Shown in pieces: positions 17,020-26,326 of a stretch of DNA of 64,000 bases. The DNA lies in assembly GCA_026706385.1 (NCBI GenBank), contig JAPOYV010000038.1, positions 1-64,000 on the forward strand, written 5' to 3'. This stretch comes from Gammaproteobacteria bacterium. Its GTDB lineage: Bacteria > Pseudomonadota > Gammaproteobacteria > Pseudomonadales > Azotimanducaceae. Within the stretch, counting starts at the first letter, position 1, and each line of letters begins with the position of its first letter. Below the pieces are notes generated by a model. The model searched no databases and was not told the DNA's origin. It saw only the letters and a program-made list of their open reading frames with translations. The position numbers and the translations under genes were made by a program.

Positions 17020-18348
17020 ATGAGAACCTGGACTACCTTAGCGCATGCCTGCGCTTGGCTGGCCTTGGCGACGCCAGCAGTCGCGGGCCACGCCCCGACC
17101 CCGCCGGCGTATACGAGCCATGGCGACCCCGCGCTCGGCGCGCTGATCACCGAGACGCTGGCGCGCAATCCGCGAATCCAGCAAGTCGCGGCGCGCCACG
17201 TCGCCGCACAACACGGCGTGCGCCAAGCGACAGCACTCCCGGATCCCATGCTCACGTTCACGCGGCATGTCGCGCCGGTCGAGACGCGCCTCGGCCCGCA
17301 GATCAACGGCGTTGCCCTGCGGCAAGACCTGCCTTGGTTCGGCAAGCGCGGCGAGCGCGGCCAAGTTGCGCAATGGGAAGCCAGCGCCGCGAAGCACGAC
17401 ATCGATGCGGTCACGGTGGACACGGTTCGCCGGGTCAAGCACGCCTACTTCGAACTCGGCTACCTCGACCGCGCGGTCGACATCGCCGACGAGGAGTCGC
17501 AACTGCTGCGCCACTACGAGACCTTGGCGCGCGCACGCTATTCGCAAGGCGTCGGCTTTCAGCAGGCGGTCGTCAAGCTGCAGGCCGAGATCACCCGCGT
17601 GCTGAGCCGTCGACACGGGTTCCTCCGCCAGCGCGTCGAGGCCGAAAGCGTCCTGAACGCTCTCAGAGACCGGCCGGTGGAGCTAGCCCTGCCGAAGGTA
17701 CGGCTCGGCGATCGCCCGGCGGTCGATGTCGGCCATGACCGACTCGCCAGTCTCGGACGCGAGCACCGCGCCGAGGTCCGGGCCGCCAAGGCGCGAATCC
17801 AAGGCGCGGAGAGTGCGGTCCGACTATCTCGGCGGGCTCATTGGCCGGATGTCGTCGTCGGTGCTTCCTGGGGTCAGATCGAGGGTCGCCGCGACGCGGC
17901 CGGCCTTGCACAACCACCGTTGGACAACGGCCGCGACGTCTTCAGCGTCTCGCTGGGCGTCAACATCCCCATCTACCAGTCGGCCCTGCAAGCCGGGACT
18001 GCCGCTGCCACGGCCCGTGTTCGCGCCGCCGAACGGGCGCACCGAGAAGCCCTCAGGCGCGTCGCGCAGGAAATCCGCACAGCCACCTCCGACCTCGCCG
18101 TCATCGACGGCCAAATCAGCCTCCTCGAGCGCGCGCTGCTGCCACAGGCCGAGCAAGCGCTCAGCACCACCGAGGAGGCGTACACCGCCGGCACGGTCGG
18201 CGTGCTCGAGTTGCTGGACAGCGAGGAAGTGCTGCTCGACGTCCGGCTCGGGCTCGCGCGCCTGCATACCGACTACATGCAAGCACTGGCCGACCTCGAA
18301 CGGGCGATCGGCACGGCGTTGCCGCTAGCCGCAGGAGCAAGATCATGA
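17020..18348 (+). CDS. TolC-family outer membrane efflux protein (CusC/CzcC-like)
   Basis: A 442-aa protein with a signal peptide (WTTLAHACAWLALATPAVAG) and two tandem TolC-type helical repeats. The repeated LP-containing segments ALPDPMLTFTRH and WPDVVVGASWGQIEGR fit the beta-barrel/helix pattern, and ANPs such as VSLGVNIPIYQSAL and TEEAYTAGTVGVLELLDSEE are typical of the second half. As the outer-membrane duct it would connect the CusB and CusA homologues encoded next. ATG 17020, with GGAGAAGG just upstream, is preferred over a TTG at 17005. The stop overlaps the start of the adaptor gene. Confidence 0.88.
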   Translation: MRTWTTLAHACAWLALATPAVAGHAPTPPAYTSHGDPALGALITETLARNPRIQQVAARHVAAQHGVRQATALPDPMLTFTRHVAPVETRLGPQINGVALRQDLPWFGKRGERGQVAQWEASAAKHDIDAVTVDTVRRVKHAYFELGYLDRAVDIADEESQLLRHYETLARARYSQGVGFQQAVVKLQAEITRVLSRRHGFLRQRVEAESVLNALRDRPVELALPKVRLGDRPAVDVGHDRLASLGREHRAEVRAAKARIQGAESAVRLSRRAHWPDVVVGASWGQIEGRRDAAGLAQPPLDNGRDVFSVSLGVNIPIYQSALQAGTAAATARVRAAERAHREALRRVAQEIRTATSDLAVIDGQISLLERALLPQAEQALSTTEEAYTAGTVGVLELLDSEEVLLDVRLGLARLHTDYMQALADLERAIGTALPLAAGARS

Positions 18349-19661
18349 AACTACGCACGATGGGATTCCTCGGCCTAGGCGCCGGACTGGGTGTGGGGGC
18401 CGCCGTCCTGGTCCTCAACCCGCCGTCCTGGTGGTTTGCCGAACGCGACGCGCCGAAGCCGACGACGGACGTCGACGCAAGCATGGACGCGGCGCTCTAC
18501 ACCTGCGGCATGCACCCGGACGTCATCCGCCATGAGCCCGGAAGCTGCCCGATCTGCGGCATGAGACTGGTCCGCAAGACCCAGACCGAAGCCGACACCG
18601 GCGGCGTGCGGGTCAGCCAGCAGTTCCTGCAGAACTTCGCCGTGCGCACGGCGCCCGTGGAGCGCCGCGACCTGCCGATCTCGATCCGTACGGTCGGCGA
18701 GTTGGCGCACAACGAGGAGAAGGTCTTCTCGGTCAACACCAAGTTCGAAGGCTGGATCGAGAGCGCCCGGGTGAACAACGTCGGCGAGTTCGTCACCGCG
18801 GGCGATCCGCTGTTCGAGATCTACAGCCCGCAACTCGTCACCACGGCGCGCGAGTTCCTCGCCGCCATGGACTACGTGGCCCGCCTGGAACGTGATCAGG
18901 CCTACCCGGAAGCCGTGCAGCGCGCGCGGTCGCTGCTCGACGCGGCGCGCGAACGCTTGTCCTACTGGGACATGTCGGCGGCGCAGATCGACGCCCTGGC
19001 GGCGGCCAAGTCGGCACCGCGCACGATCACCTTCCACTCGCCGGCATCGGGCGTCGTCGTGGACAAGATGGGCGACTCCCTCGATGGCATGAAGCTCAGT
19101 CCCGGCATGACGGTCTTGAAGATCGCGGACCACACCACGTTATGGGCGGAAGCGGACTTCTACGAGGAGGATCTGCGCCACGTGCACGTCGGCAGCCGGG
19201 CAACGATCACGGCGGCGGCGTTTCCGGAGCGCCGCTGGGAAGGCAGCATCCTGTTCTTCCGCTCGGCGGTCAACGCCGAGACGCGCACGTTGACGGCATT
19301 CATAGAAGTGGCCAACGACGACCTTGTCCTGCGACCGCGCATGTATGTCGACGTCGTGCTGCACGTGGACGACCTGACGGACGTCATCGCGATTCCCGCG
19401 GAGTCCGTCCTGCACAGCGGCGCGCGCACCGTGGCGATCGTCGCCCGCAACGACGGCGCCTTCGAGCCCCGGGAGGTCGAACTCGGCATCCGATCCGGCG
19501 AGTTGCAGCAGGTGACCGCGGGTCTGGCCATGGGCGAGCGTGTGGTCGTGTCTTCGCAGTTCCTGATCGACTCGGAGAGCAATCTCCGGGCCGCGATCGG
19601 TCAACTCCTGCGCGGCGACGAGCAGGCCGCCGGCGCGGCCATGCCGCACCACAATCATTGA
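18345..19661 (+). CDS. cusB: CusB-like periplasmic adaptor with heavy-metal-binding domain
   Basis: A 438-aa membrane-fusion protein. An N-terminal membrane anchor is followed near residues 51-77 by the heavy-metal-binding domain YTCGMHPDVIRHEP...CPICGMRL, which in CusB-type adaptors handles Cu(I)/Ag(I). Next come the barrel-sandwich (VGEFVTAGDPLFEIYSPQL), an alpha-hairpin (about 150-215), the returning lipoyl half (ITFHSPASGVVVDKMG) and a beta-barrel plus membrane-proximal domain ending in HHNH. The start overlaps the stop of the TolC gene by four bases. It bridges inner-membrane CusA and outer-membrane CusC. Confidence 0.9.
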   Translation: MKLRTMGFLGLGAGLGVGAAVLVLNPPSWWFAERDAPKPTTDVDASMDAALYTCGMHPDVIRHEPGSCPICGMRLVRKTQTEADTGGVRVSQQFLQNFAVRTAPVERRDLPISIRTVGELAHNEEKVFSVNTKFEGWIESARVNNVGEFVTAGDPLFEIYSPQLVTTAREFLAAMDYVARLERDQAYPEAVQRARSLLDAARERLSYWDMSAAQIDALAAAKSAPRTITFHSPASGVVVDKMGDSLDGMKLSPGMTVLKIADHTTLWAEADFYEEDLRHVHVGSRATITAAAFPERRWEGSILFFRSAVNAETRTLTAFIEVANDDLVLRPRMYVDVVLHVDDLTDVIAIPAESVLHSGARTVAIVARNDGAFEPREVELGIRSGELQQVTAGLAMGERVVVSSQFLIDSESNLRAAIGQLLRGDEQAAGAAMPHHNH

Positions 19662-19678
19662 GTGCGTAGGGCAAGATC

Positions 19679-22600
19679 GTGCTGGAAAGAGTAATCGACT
19701 GGTCCATCGAGAACCGCGTCCTCATCATTCTCGCGGCCCTGCTGACGGCGCTCGTCGGCATCTACTCCCTGTCGCGCACACCGCTCGACGCCATACCGGA
19801 CCTGTCGGACGTCCAAGTCATCGTCTACACGGAGTACCCCGGACAGGCACCGCGGATCGTCGAGGACCAGGTGACCTACCCGCTGACCACGCAACTGCTC
19901 GCCGCGCCGTTCGCGAAGGTCGTGCGCGGGTACTCCTTCTTCGGCTTCTCCTTCGTCTACGTCATCTTTGAAGACGGCACCGACCTCTACTGGGCCCGTG
20001 GGCGCGTCCTCGAGACGCTGAACCACGTGGCCCGACAGTTGCCTCCGGGCGTCACCCCCACCCTCGGTCCGGACGCGACGGGCGTCGGCTGGGCCTTCAT
20101 GTACGCGCTCAAGTCGGACCGTCACGACCTGGCGGAGTTGCGGTCCATCCAGGACTGGTACCTCAAGTACGAACTGACCAGCGTGTCGGGCGTCTCGGAA
20201 GTTGCCAGCATCGGCGGATTCGTCAGACAGTACCAGGTCACCGTGGACCCGAACCGGCTGCGCGCCTACGGCATTCCGCTCTCGCGCATCCGTGAGGCGA
20301 TTGACGACAGCAACAGCGACGTCGGGGGGCGTCTGCTCGAGGTCGCCGAAAAGGAGTTCATGATTCGGGGGCAGGGGCTGATCGAGTCTCTGGACGACAT
20401 CCGCGCGATCGCCTTGGGCGTCAATGCCGCGGGGACGCCGATCCTGCTCGAGGACGTCGCCGAGGTCGGCGTCGGGCCGGAGATGCGCCGTGGCGTCGCC
20501 GAGTGGAACGGCGAGGGCGAGACCGTCGGCGGGATTGTCGTGGTACGCCACGGCGAAGGCACCCTCGCGGTCATCCGCGATGTCAAGGCCAAGCTCGAGG
20601 CCGCCAAGGCCGGCTTGCCGGACGGTGTGACGATCGAGGTCGCCTACGACCGCACCGCGTTGATCGAACGGGCGGTGACGAGCTTGGGCGTCAGCCTGGG
20701 CCAGCAACTCCTGATCGTGAGCCTCGTGTGCATCGCATTCCTGTTCCACGTCAGGAGCGGCATGGTCGCCATCATCACCTTGCCGCTCGGCATTCTGATC
20801 GCCTTCATCGTCATGACCGCGCAGGGCGTGAACGTCAACATCATGTCGCTGGGCGGCATCGCGGTCGCGATCGGCACCATGGTCGACGCCGGCATCGTGA
20901 TGGTTGAGAACGCGCATCGACACCTTTCCGAAGCACGAGGGCGTCGACCGCATTGGGAGGTGATCGCCGCCGCGACCAAGGAGGTCGGACCCACGCTGTT
21001 CTTCGCCCTGCTGGTGATCACGGTGTCGTTCCTTCCCGTCTTCGCCCTCGAAGCGCAGGAAGGCCGGCTGTTCAAGCCGCTCGCCTTCGCGAAGACCTAT
21101 GCGATGGCAGCCGCTGCACTACTCGCCGTGACGCTCACGCCCGTGCTCGTCGGATACTGGGTGAAGGGGCACCAACTCGGCGGCGGCGAGCGCCGCGGAC
21201 GCCACGTCGTTCAGTTCGGTTTGGCCCTCTTCGCGTTCGCACGGGTCGTGCGGCCGATGCTGAGCGCGGCGCTGCGGTTTCGATTCGCCGTCGTCGGTCT
21301 CGCCGTGGCCGGACTCGCCGTGACCGTCGTCCCGTTCACGCGGCTCGGCTCGGAGTTCATGCCGTCGCTCTGGGAGGGCGACCTCCTTTACATGCCGACA
21401 ACGCTGCCGGGCATCTCCATCACCAAGGCCAGCGAAGTGCTGCAGCAAACCGACCGCATCATCCGCACGTTTCCCGAGGTCGAAAACGTCTTCGGCAAGG
21501 TCGGGCGCGCCGACACCGCCACGGATCCGGCACCGCTGTCCATGATCGAAACCACCATCGTCCTCAAGCCCGAGGACGAGTGGCGCGAAGGCATGACGCC
21601 GGAGGCGCTGATCGACGAACTCGACGCCGCCATCCGCGTGCCCGGCCTCACCAATGCCTGGACCATGCCCATCCGGACCCGCATCGACATGCTCTCGACC
21701 GGCATCAAGACCCCCGTGGGGATCAAGATCGCGGGTCCGGACCTCGGCGAACTCGAACGCCTCGGAAGGAGGATCGAGGCCGTGGTCAGGGATCTGCCCG
21801 GCACCCGCGGCGCCTATGCGGAACGGGTCATGGGCGGCAACTATCTCGACGTCAAGGTGGACCGCCGGGCCATCGCCCGCTACGGGTTGACCGTGCGCGA
21901 CGTCCAGGAGGTCGTGCAGACAGCCATCGGCGGCATGAACGTCACGACCACCGTGGAAGGCCTCGAGCGCTATCCCGTCAATCTGCGCTATGGGCGCGAA
22001 CTCAGAGACGACCTGCCGGCGTTGCGCGCGGCGCTCGTCCCCACCGCGTCGGGGGCGCAGATTCCGCTCGGCCGCCTGGCGAGCATCGAGTACACCGTCG
22101 GTCCGCCAAGCATCAAGAGCGAGAACGCGAAGCCCAACGCCTGGGTTTACGTCGATACCGACTCCGACGACCTGGGGTACTACGTGGACACGGCCCGAGC
22201 AGCGGTTGCCGACGCGGTCGACGTGCCGCCCGGCTACACGGTCACGTGGAGCGGACAGTACGAATACCTCGAGCGCGCGCAGGCCCGACTGGCCGTTGTC
22301 ATACCGGCGACCCTTCTCCTGATCGCCGCGATCATCTATGTCAGCCGCCGCTCGCTCACCGAGACCCTCCTGGTCCTGCTCGGCACGCCATTCGCGCTGA
22401 TCGGCGCCGTCTGGCTGCTCTACTGGTTGGACTACAACCTAAGCGTCGCCGTCTGGGTGGGCATCATCGCCCTTGCCGGGCTTTACGCCGAGACCGCCAC
22501 CGTCCTGCTGCTGTATCTCAACGTCGCCGTCGGCGATGCCGCCAAGCGCGGCGAACTGCGCGACCGCAGCGCACTCGCGGAGGCGATAATCGCTGGGGCT

Positions 22601-22816
22601 GCGAAGCGGGTCAGGCCCGTGCTGATGACCATCGCCACCGACGTCGTGGGCCTGTTGCCGATCATGTGGAGCGCCGGTGCCGGTGCGGACGTGATGAAGC
22701 GCATCGCGGCGCCTTTGGTAGGCGGTGTGCTGACCGCCGGCTTGGTGGTCCTGCTGGTCTTCCCGGCCGTGTTCTACTGGTGGAAAGCCCGCGACCTGCC
22801 GATGCGCAACGCCTAA
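19679..22816 (+). CDS. cusA: CusA-type Cu(I)/Ag(I) RND efflux pump
   Basis: A 1045-aa, twelve-helix heavy-metal RND transporter that drives proton-coupled export of monovalent metal ions from the periplasm or cytoplasm. The three methionines of the E. coli CusA metal site are conserved with identical spacing: M572 in LLYMPTT, M622 in PLSMIETT and M671 in RIDMLSTG. This separates it from divalent CzcA-type pumps. The proton-relay helix IAVAIGTMVDAGIVMVENAH is present. The start is GTG, 17 bp after cusB. No CusRS or CueR regulator lies in the window. Confidence 0.93.
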   Translation: MLERVIDWSIENRVLIILAALLTALVGIYSLSRTPLDAIPDLSDVQVIVYTEYPGQAPRIVEDQVTYPLTTQLLAAPFAKVVRGYSFFGFSFVYVIFEDGTDLYWARGRVLETLNHVARQLPPGVTPTLGPDATGVGWAFMYALKSDRHDLAELRSIQDWYLKYELTSVSGVSEVASIGGFVRQYQVTVDPNRLRAYGIPLSRIREAIDDSNSDVGGRLLEVAEKEFMIRGQGLIESLDDIRAIALGVNAAGTPILLEDVAEVGVGPEMRRGVAEWNGEGETVGGIVVVRHGEGTLAVIRDVKAKLEAAKAGLPDGVTIEVAYDRTALIERAVTSLGVSLGQQLLIVSLVCIAFLFHVRSGMVAIITLPLGILIAFIVMTAQGVNVNIMSLGGIAVAIGTMVDAGIVMVENAHRHLSEARGRRPHWEVIAAATKEVGPTLFFALLVITVSFLPVFALEAQEGRLFKPLAFAKTYAMAAAALLAVTLTPVLVGYWVKGHQLGGGERRGRHVVQFGLALFAFARVVRPMLSAALRFRFAVVGLAVAGLAVTVVPFTRLGSEFMPSLWEGDLLYMPTTLPGISITKASEVLQQTDRIIRTFPEVENVFGKVGRADTATDPAPLSMIETTIVLKPEDEWREGMTPEALIDELDAAIRVPGLTNAWTMPIRTRIDMLSTGIKTPVGIKIAGPDLGELERLGRRIEAVVRDLPGTRGAYAERVMGGNYLDVKVDRRAIARYGLTVRDVQEVVQTAIGGMNVTTTVEGLERYPVNLRYGRELRDDLPALRAALVPTASGAQIPLGRLASIEYTVGPPSIKSENAKPNAWVYVDTDSDDLGYYVDTARAAVADAVDVPPGYTVTWSGQYEYLERAQARLAVVIPATLLLIAAIIYVSRRSLTETLLVLLGTPFALIGAVWLLYWLDYNLSVAVWVGIIALAGLYAETATVLLLYLNVAVGDAAKRGELRDRSALAEAIIAGAAKRVRPVLMTIATDVVGLLPIMWSAGAGADVMKRIAAPLVGGVLTAGLVVLLVFPAVFYWWKARDLPMRNA

Positions 22817-22818
22817 CG

Positions 22819-23997
22819 TCAGTCGAGCGCCAGCGCGCCGGCGACTTCGGCCCAGGACACGTACTTGAAGTTCTGGTTCTGCTCCTCGCCTGCAGGATCC
22901 ACGTTGTAGCCGTCTTGGACGACGAGCAGACCCTGCGGATAGTCCGCGCCAACGGGCCTGGCGACGACGTCGAGGCCATCGGTCTCGCCGGCGCCGTCAA
23001 TCGCTTCACCGTCGGCGACCCGGAACGTCCCGCGGTAGGCGTGCGGCGGTGACCGGTCGAAGACCACGTACGTCCAGTTGCCTTGGCTCGAGGCGACCAG
23101 GTAGCCGGCCTCCGGGGCGGCGTCGGGCGGCGCATAGATCGCGAGGCCCTCGACATCGGCGGTCAGGCGATGCGGACTGTCGGGGTCGGGTGCCTCGGCC
23201 TCCTCCTCCGGTCGCACGGTCGCGATGAGTTCCTTAGCATCCGGCGGATCGTCCGGCTCGGCGCCAAGCCGCCAGACGCCTACGCCTTCCTCGCCGATGT
23301 AGAGCACGCCGTTCGAATCGTCGGCGACGCACCCTTCCGGTTGCGTTTCCGTGTGGATCGTCCGCACACGCTCGCCGCGCAGCTTGCCCGTACCGGTGTC
23401 GGCCAGGTGCCACTGCGCTGCACCGCCCGCCTTGTCGGTGGCAATCGCGTACAAGGCCCCACCTTTAAGGCTGCGGTAGAGGCAGAAGCCGTAGGGATCG
23501 TCCAAGTCCGCCGGAATCGGCGCGGTCAGGAGATCGGCCAACGCACCGGTCTCTTGATCCAATGCCCAGACATCGATCGTGTTCGTGGTGCGGTTCGTGC
23601 CACCCACGACAACCACCTGTGCGCCCGAGACCTCGACCGTGCGCAAATCGACATTGTTGACCCGGCCCGCGTCCACGCGTCCGTGCCGGGCTCCCGCCAA
23701 GTCGTACACCTCCAAGCCACGGCGCTTGTTCGTGCCCACCACCCAACTCGCGGCGGGATTGCGTTCGTTGACCCAGATCGCCGGGTCGTCGGCGGCATCG
23801 GAGCCGTCGATGACCGGCACGGTCTCCGCGGATGCCTGGACCGCGACCGCATCGGCGGGCGCTGCTCGTGGATCGGTTTCGTAGAACAGCGTGATGATCA
23901 CGTCACGCGCCGCCGTTTCCACGTCGCACGCGGGCAGCATCGTCATCGCGAACGCTAAGGTAACGCCGCCGATGACCCGGGGGGCTCGTCTCGACAT
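22819..23997 (-). CDS. Beta-propeller phytase, lipoprotein
   Basis: A 392-aa Ca2+-dependent beta-propeller phytase that hydrolyses phytate to inositol phosphates. A signal ending LPAC marks a lipidated Cys. Family segments run in order: DAADDPAIWVNERNP, VVGTNKRRGLEVYDLAG, DPYGFCLYRS, QPEGCVADDSNGVLYIGEEG (the EGC-D-D and EE calcium/phosphate motifs), DVEGLAIY, GYLVASSQGN, TDGLDV and GLLVVQDGYN. The final SWAEV closes the propeller. ATG 23997 was preferred to a GTG three codons upstream. It is convergent with cusA (stops 2 bp apart) and divergent from the CoA-transferase pair. Confidence 0.9.
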   Translation of the reverse strand: MSRRAPRVIGGVTLAFAMTMLPACDVETAARDVIITLFYETDPRAAPADAVAVQASAETVPVIDGSDAADDPAIWVNERNPAASWVVGTNKRRGLEVYDLAGARHGRVDAGRVNNVDLRTVEVSGAQVVVVGGTNRTTNTIDVWALDQETGALADLLTAPIPADLDDPYGFCLYRSLKGGALYAIATDKAGGAAQWHLADTGTGKLRGERVRTIHTETQPEGCVADDSNGVLYIGEEGVGVWRLGAEPDDPPDAKELIATVRPEEEAEAPDPDSPHRLTADVEGLAIYAPPDAAPEAGYLVASSQGNWTYVVFDRSPPHAYRGTFRVADGEAIDGAGETDGLDVVARPVGADYPQGLLVVQDGYNVDPAGEEQNQNFKYVSWAEVAGALALD

Positions 23998-24054
23998 GCG
24001 CGGCACGCTACCACAAGCACGCGACGGGCAGACCGTAAGCTAACATCGCCCGTC

Positions 24055-25098
24055 ATGGATCGCGTTCTCGAAATGGGCGGCCACGCCGCGGGTTTCTGCG
24101 GCCGGCTGTTCGCACAATCCGGCTACGACGTGGTTCGCGTCGAGTCGGAAGCAACGGTCCCCGCCTGGGCCAGCCAAACGGCCATGGACCTGTACCTGCA
24201 CGCCGGCAAGCGCCGGGTCAGGACCGACGACGCCGGCCTGATCGGTGAACTCGCCAGCCGTGCCGAGATCGTCGTCGCCGAAGGCGCGACCGCCGACGCC
24301 GTGGCGACGCTCGACTTCGACGCCTGGCCAACGCCCGTCAAGGTGGCGATCACGCCTTTCGGGCTGACTGGGCCGAAACGCAATTGGCACGCAACGCCCC
24401 ACGTCCTGCTGGCCATGGGCGGCTACACGAACCTCATGGGCGACTCCGACCGCGCCCCGCTGTCACTTCCCGGTCACTATGTCGAGTTTCAGAGCGGGAC
24501 CTTTGCGTTTACGGCCGCCAACGCCTGCCGGCTCGCCAAAGAACGCAACACCATCGACATCGGCATGCTGGAAGTCGTGATGGCGCTGAGCCAATTCACC
24601 ACGGTCATGTGGCACTGCGGCGGGGTCGTACGCTCACGGCACGGCAGCGATTTCTGGTCCGTCGTGCCGAGCAACCTCTTCCGCTGCGCCGACGGCTGGG
24701 TCTACACCAACATCGTGCCTTCGTTCTGGGACTCCTTCACGGTGTTCCTGGACCGACCGGAGCTGGCGGTGGACGAACGCTTCGCCAACAACGAGAAGCG
24801 CATGCTGAACCGCACCGCCCTGCACGACCTGATCAACGGTGTCCTGGCTTCGCGATCCAAGGCCGAGATCGACGAACGCGCCAACGAGTGCCGGATCCCG
24901 CTTGGCGTCGTGCAGACTTTCGAGGACGTGCTGGGCGATCCCCACCTGGCCGAACGCGCCATTTGGCAGAACCTCGTCCACGGCGAGACGGTGGTGCGTT
25001 CGCCGCCGCCGGGTTGGCACATCCACGGTGAGACTCGTCCGGCGCTCGCGTTGTCTAACCCCGAGCCCTTAGCCGAGGAGCGCCCCGCTGATGGCTGA
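24055..25098 (+). CDS. CaiB/BaiF (family III) CoA-transferase-like protein, catalytic Asp replaced by Glu
   Basis: A 347-aa class III CoA-transferase, shorter than the usual 390-410. The N-terminus lacks the first few residues of the family's LDLT-AGP motif. VRVESEATVPAW, ITPFGLTGPKRNW and VLLAMGGYTNLMGD are recognisable. Aligning by eye to the next protein, the position of the catalytic Asp (D182 there) is Glu here (E144 in YVEFQSG). The family moves CoA between acids through an acyl-Asp intermediate, so this copy may be impaired or a structural half of a heteromer. Its end overlaps the next gene by 8 bp. A TAACAT box lies 14 bp before the ATG. Confidence 0.8.
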   Translation: MDRVLEMGGHAAGFCGRLFAQSGYDVVRVESEATVPAWASQTAMDLYLHAGKRRVRTDDAGLIGELASRAEIVVAEGATADAVATLDFDAWPTPVKVAITPFGLTGPKRNWHATPHVLLAMGGYTNLMGDSDRAPLSLPGHYVEFQSGTFAFTAANACRLAKERNTIDIGMLEVVMALSQFTTVMWHCGGVVRSRHGSDFWSVVPSNLFRCADGWVYTNIVPSFWDSFTVFLDRPELAVDERFANNEKRMLNRTALHDLINGVLASRSKAEIDERANECRIPLGVVQTFEDVLGDPHLAERAIWQNLVHGETVVRSPPPGWHIHGETRPALALSNPEPLAEERPADG

Positions 25099-26326
25099 CG
25101 GCCCTCTGCGCGGCGTTCGCATTCTCGACCTGACGCACGTCTGGGCCGGCCCCCTGGCCACCCGTGTACTCGCCGACCTCGGCGCCACCGTCGTGAAGGT
25201 CGAGGGCCCGATGGGCCGCGGGCCCCGCGAATACCGCGGCGGACTGCCCATCGGCGGTTGGCTCGAGGGCAAGCCGCCGGCCGAGCCGTGGAACGTCAAT
25301 GCGGTGTTCGTGAAACTGCAGCGTAACAAGCAGAGCCTAGCCATCGACCTGAAAACCGACGCAGGCCGCGACGCATTTCTCGAACTCGTCGCCGTGGCGG
25401 ACGTCGTGATGGAGAACTTCAGCGCCCGGGCCATGCCCGCCCTCGGTTTGGATTACGCACGGCTCGCCGCTGCTAATCCGCGCATCATCTACGTCTCGAT
25501 GCCCGGGTTCGGCAACAGCGGGCCGTACCGCGACCGCGTCGCGTTCGGTCCTTCGGTGGAACCGATGTCCGGCTTGACCACCGTGATGGGCTACGGCCCA
25601 GGCGAGCCCCGAAACACGGCCATGGCGCTCATGGATCCGATCACCGGCGTCAGCGCGACGGCCGCAGTCCTCGATGCACTGCGGCGTCGCGAACGGACCG
25701 GGAAAGGCGCGCACGTCGAGATGTCGTTGCACGAAGGCGGTGTCGCGTTCTCGGGCCCGTGGCTGATCGAGGTCCAACTCCCCGACTACGCGGGCGACAT
25801 CGCGCCGCTCGGCAACCGGCATCCCGTCATGGCGCCGCACGGGGTCTACCGTTGCGCCGGCGACGACGCCTGGGTGGCGGTCGCCTGCCGCGACGACGCC
25901 GATTGGCGGGCGCTGTGCGGCGTCATCCTCGGACTGGATCCCGACGCCAGCGTGGCCGAGCGTCGGCAGGACCACGACCGCATCGACGCCGCCATCGGCG
26001 CGTGGACCGCTTCGCAGACCAAGTCCGACGCTGCGGAAGTCCTGCAGCGGGCTCGCGTTCCCGCCGGCCCGGTCAACATCACACCGGACATGACCGCGGA
26101 TCCCCAGGTCAAGGCCCGTGGCTTCTTTGTCCCTCTCGAACTAGGGCCGACGCCGATTCCGGGCAATCCGATCAAGATGGCAGGCATCGCCAGCGACGAC
26201 TGGACGCCCTGCCCGCGCCTCGGTGCCGACAACCGCGCCGTGCTCCGGGACTGGCTCGACTACGACGATGACCGCATCGACGCCTTGGAAGGCGCCGGCG
26301 TCGTGGTTGACAAGCCTCCGGCCTAG
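25091..26326 (+). CDS. CaiB/BaiF (family III) CoA-transferase
   Basis: A 411-aa, full-length family III CoA-transferase. ILDLTHVWAGPLATRVLADL opens the protein, followed by GATVVKVEGP, RNKQSLAIDLK, ADVVMENF, VSMPGFGNSGPYRDR and ALMDPITGV, whose D182 is the expected nucleophile. The C-terminal half carries the usual VPAGPVNI segment. It overlaps the Glu-variant paralogue by 8 bp, and the GNAT gene starts at the very next base, so the three form one unit. The substrate is unknown; an alpha/beta-unsaturated or branched acyl-CoA is typical. Confidence 0.88.
   Translation: MADGPLRGVRILDLTHVWAGPLATRVLADLGATVVKVEGPMGRGPREYRGGLPIGGWLEGKPPAEPWNVNAVFVKLQRNKQSLAIDLKTDAGRDAFLELVAVADVVMENFSARAMPALGLDYARLAAANPRIIYVSMPGFGNSGPYRDRVAFGPSVEPMSGLTTVMGYGPGEPRNTAMALMDPITGVSATAAVLDALRRRERTGKGAHVEMSLHEGGVAFSGPWLIEVQLPDYAGDIAPLGNRHPVMAPHGVYRCAGDDAWVAVACRDDADWRALCGVILGLDPDASVAERRQDHDRIDAAIGAWTASQTKSDAAEVLQRARVPAGPVNITPDMTADPQVKARGFFVPLELGPTPIPGNPIKMAGIASDDWTPCPRLGADNRAVLRDWLDYDDDRIDALEGAGVVVDKPPA

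Noticed and set aside
20953-23052. A 699-aa plus-strand open frame overlapping cusA and phytase
   Set aside because: It is Arg/Ala-rich shadow coding inside the third frame of cusA, crosses into the antisense of the phytase gene and shows no family motif.
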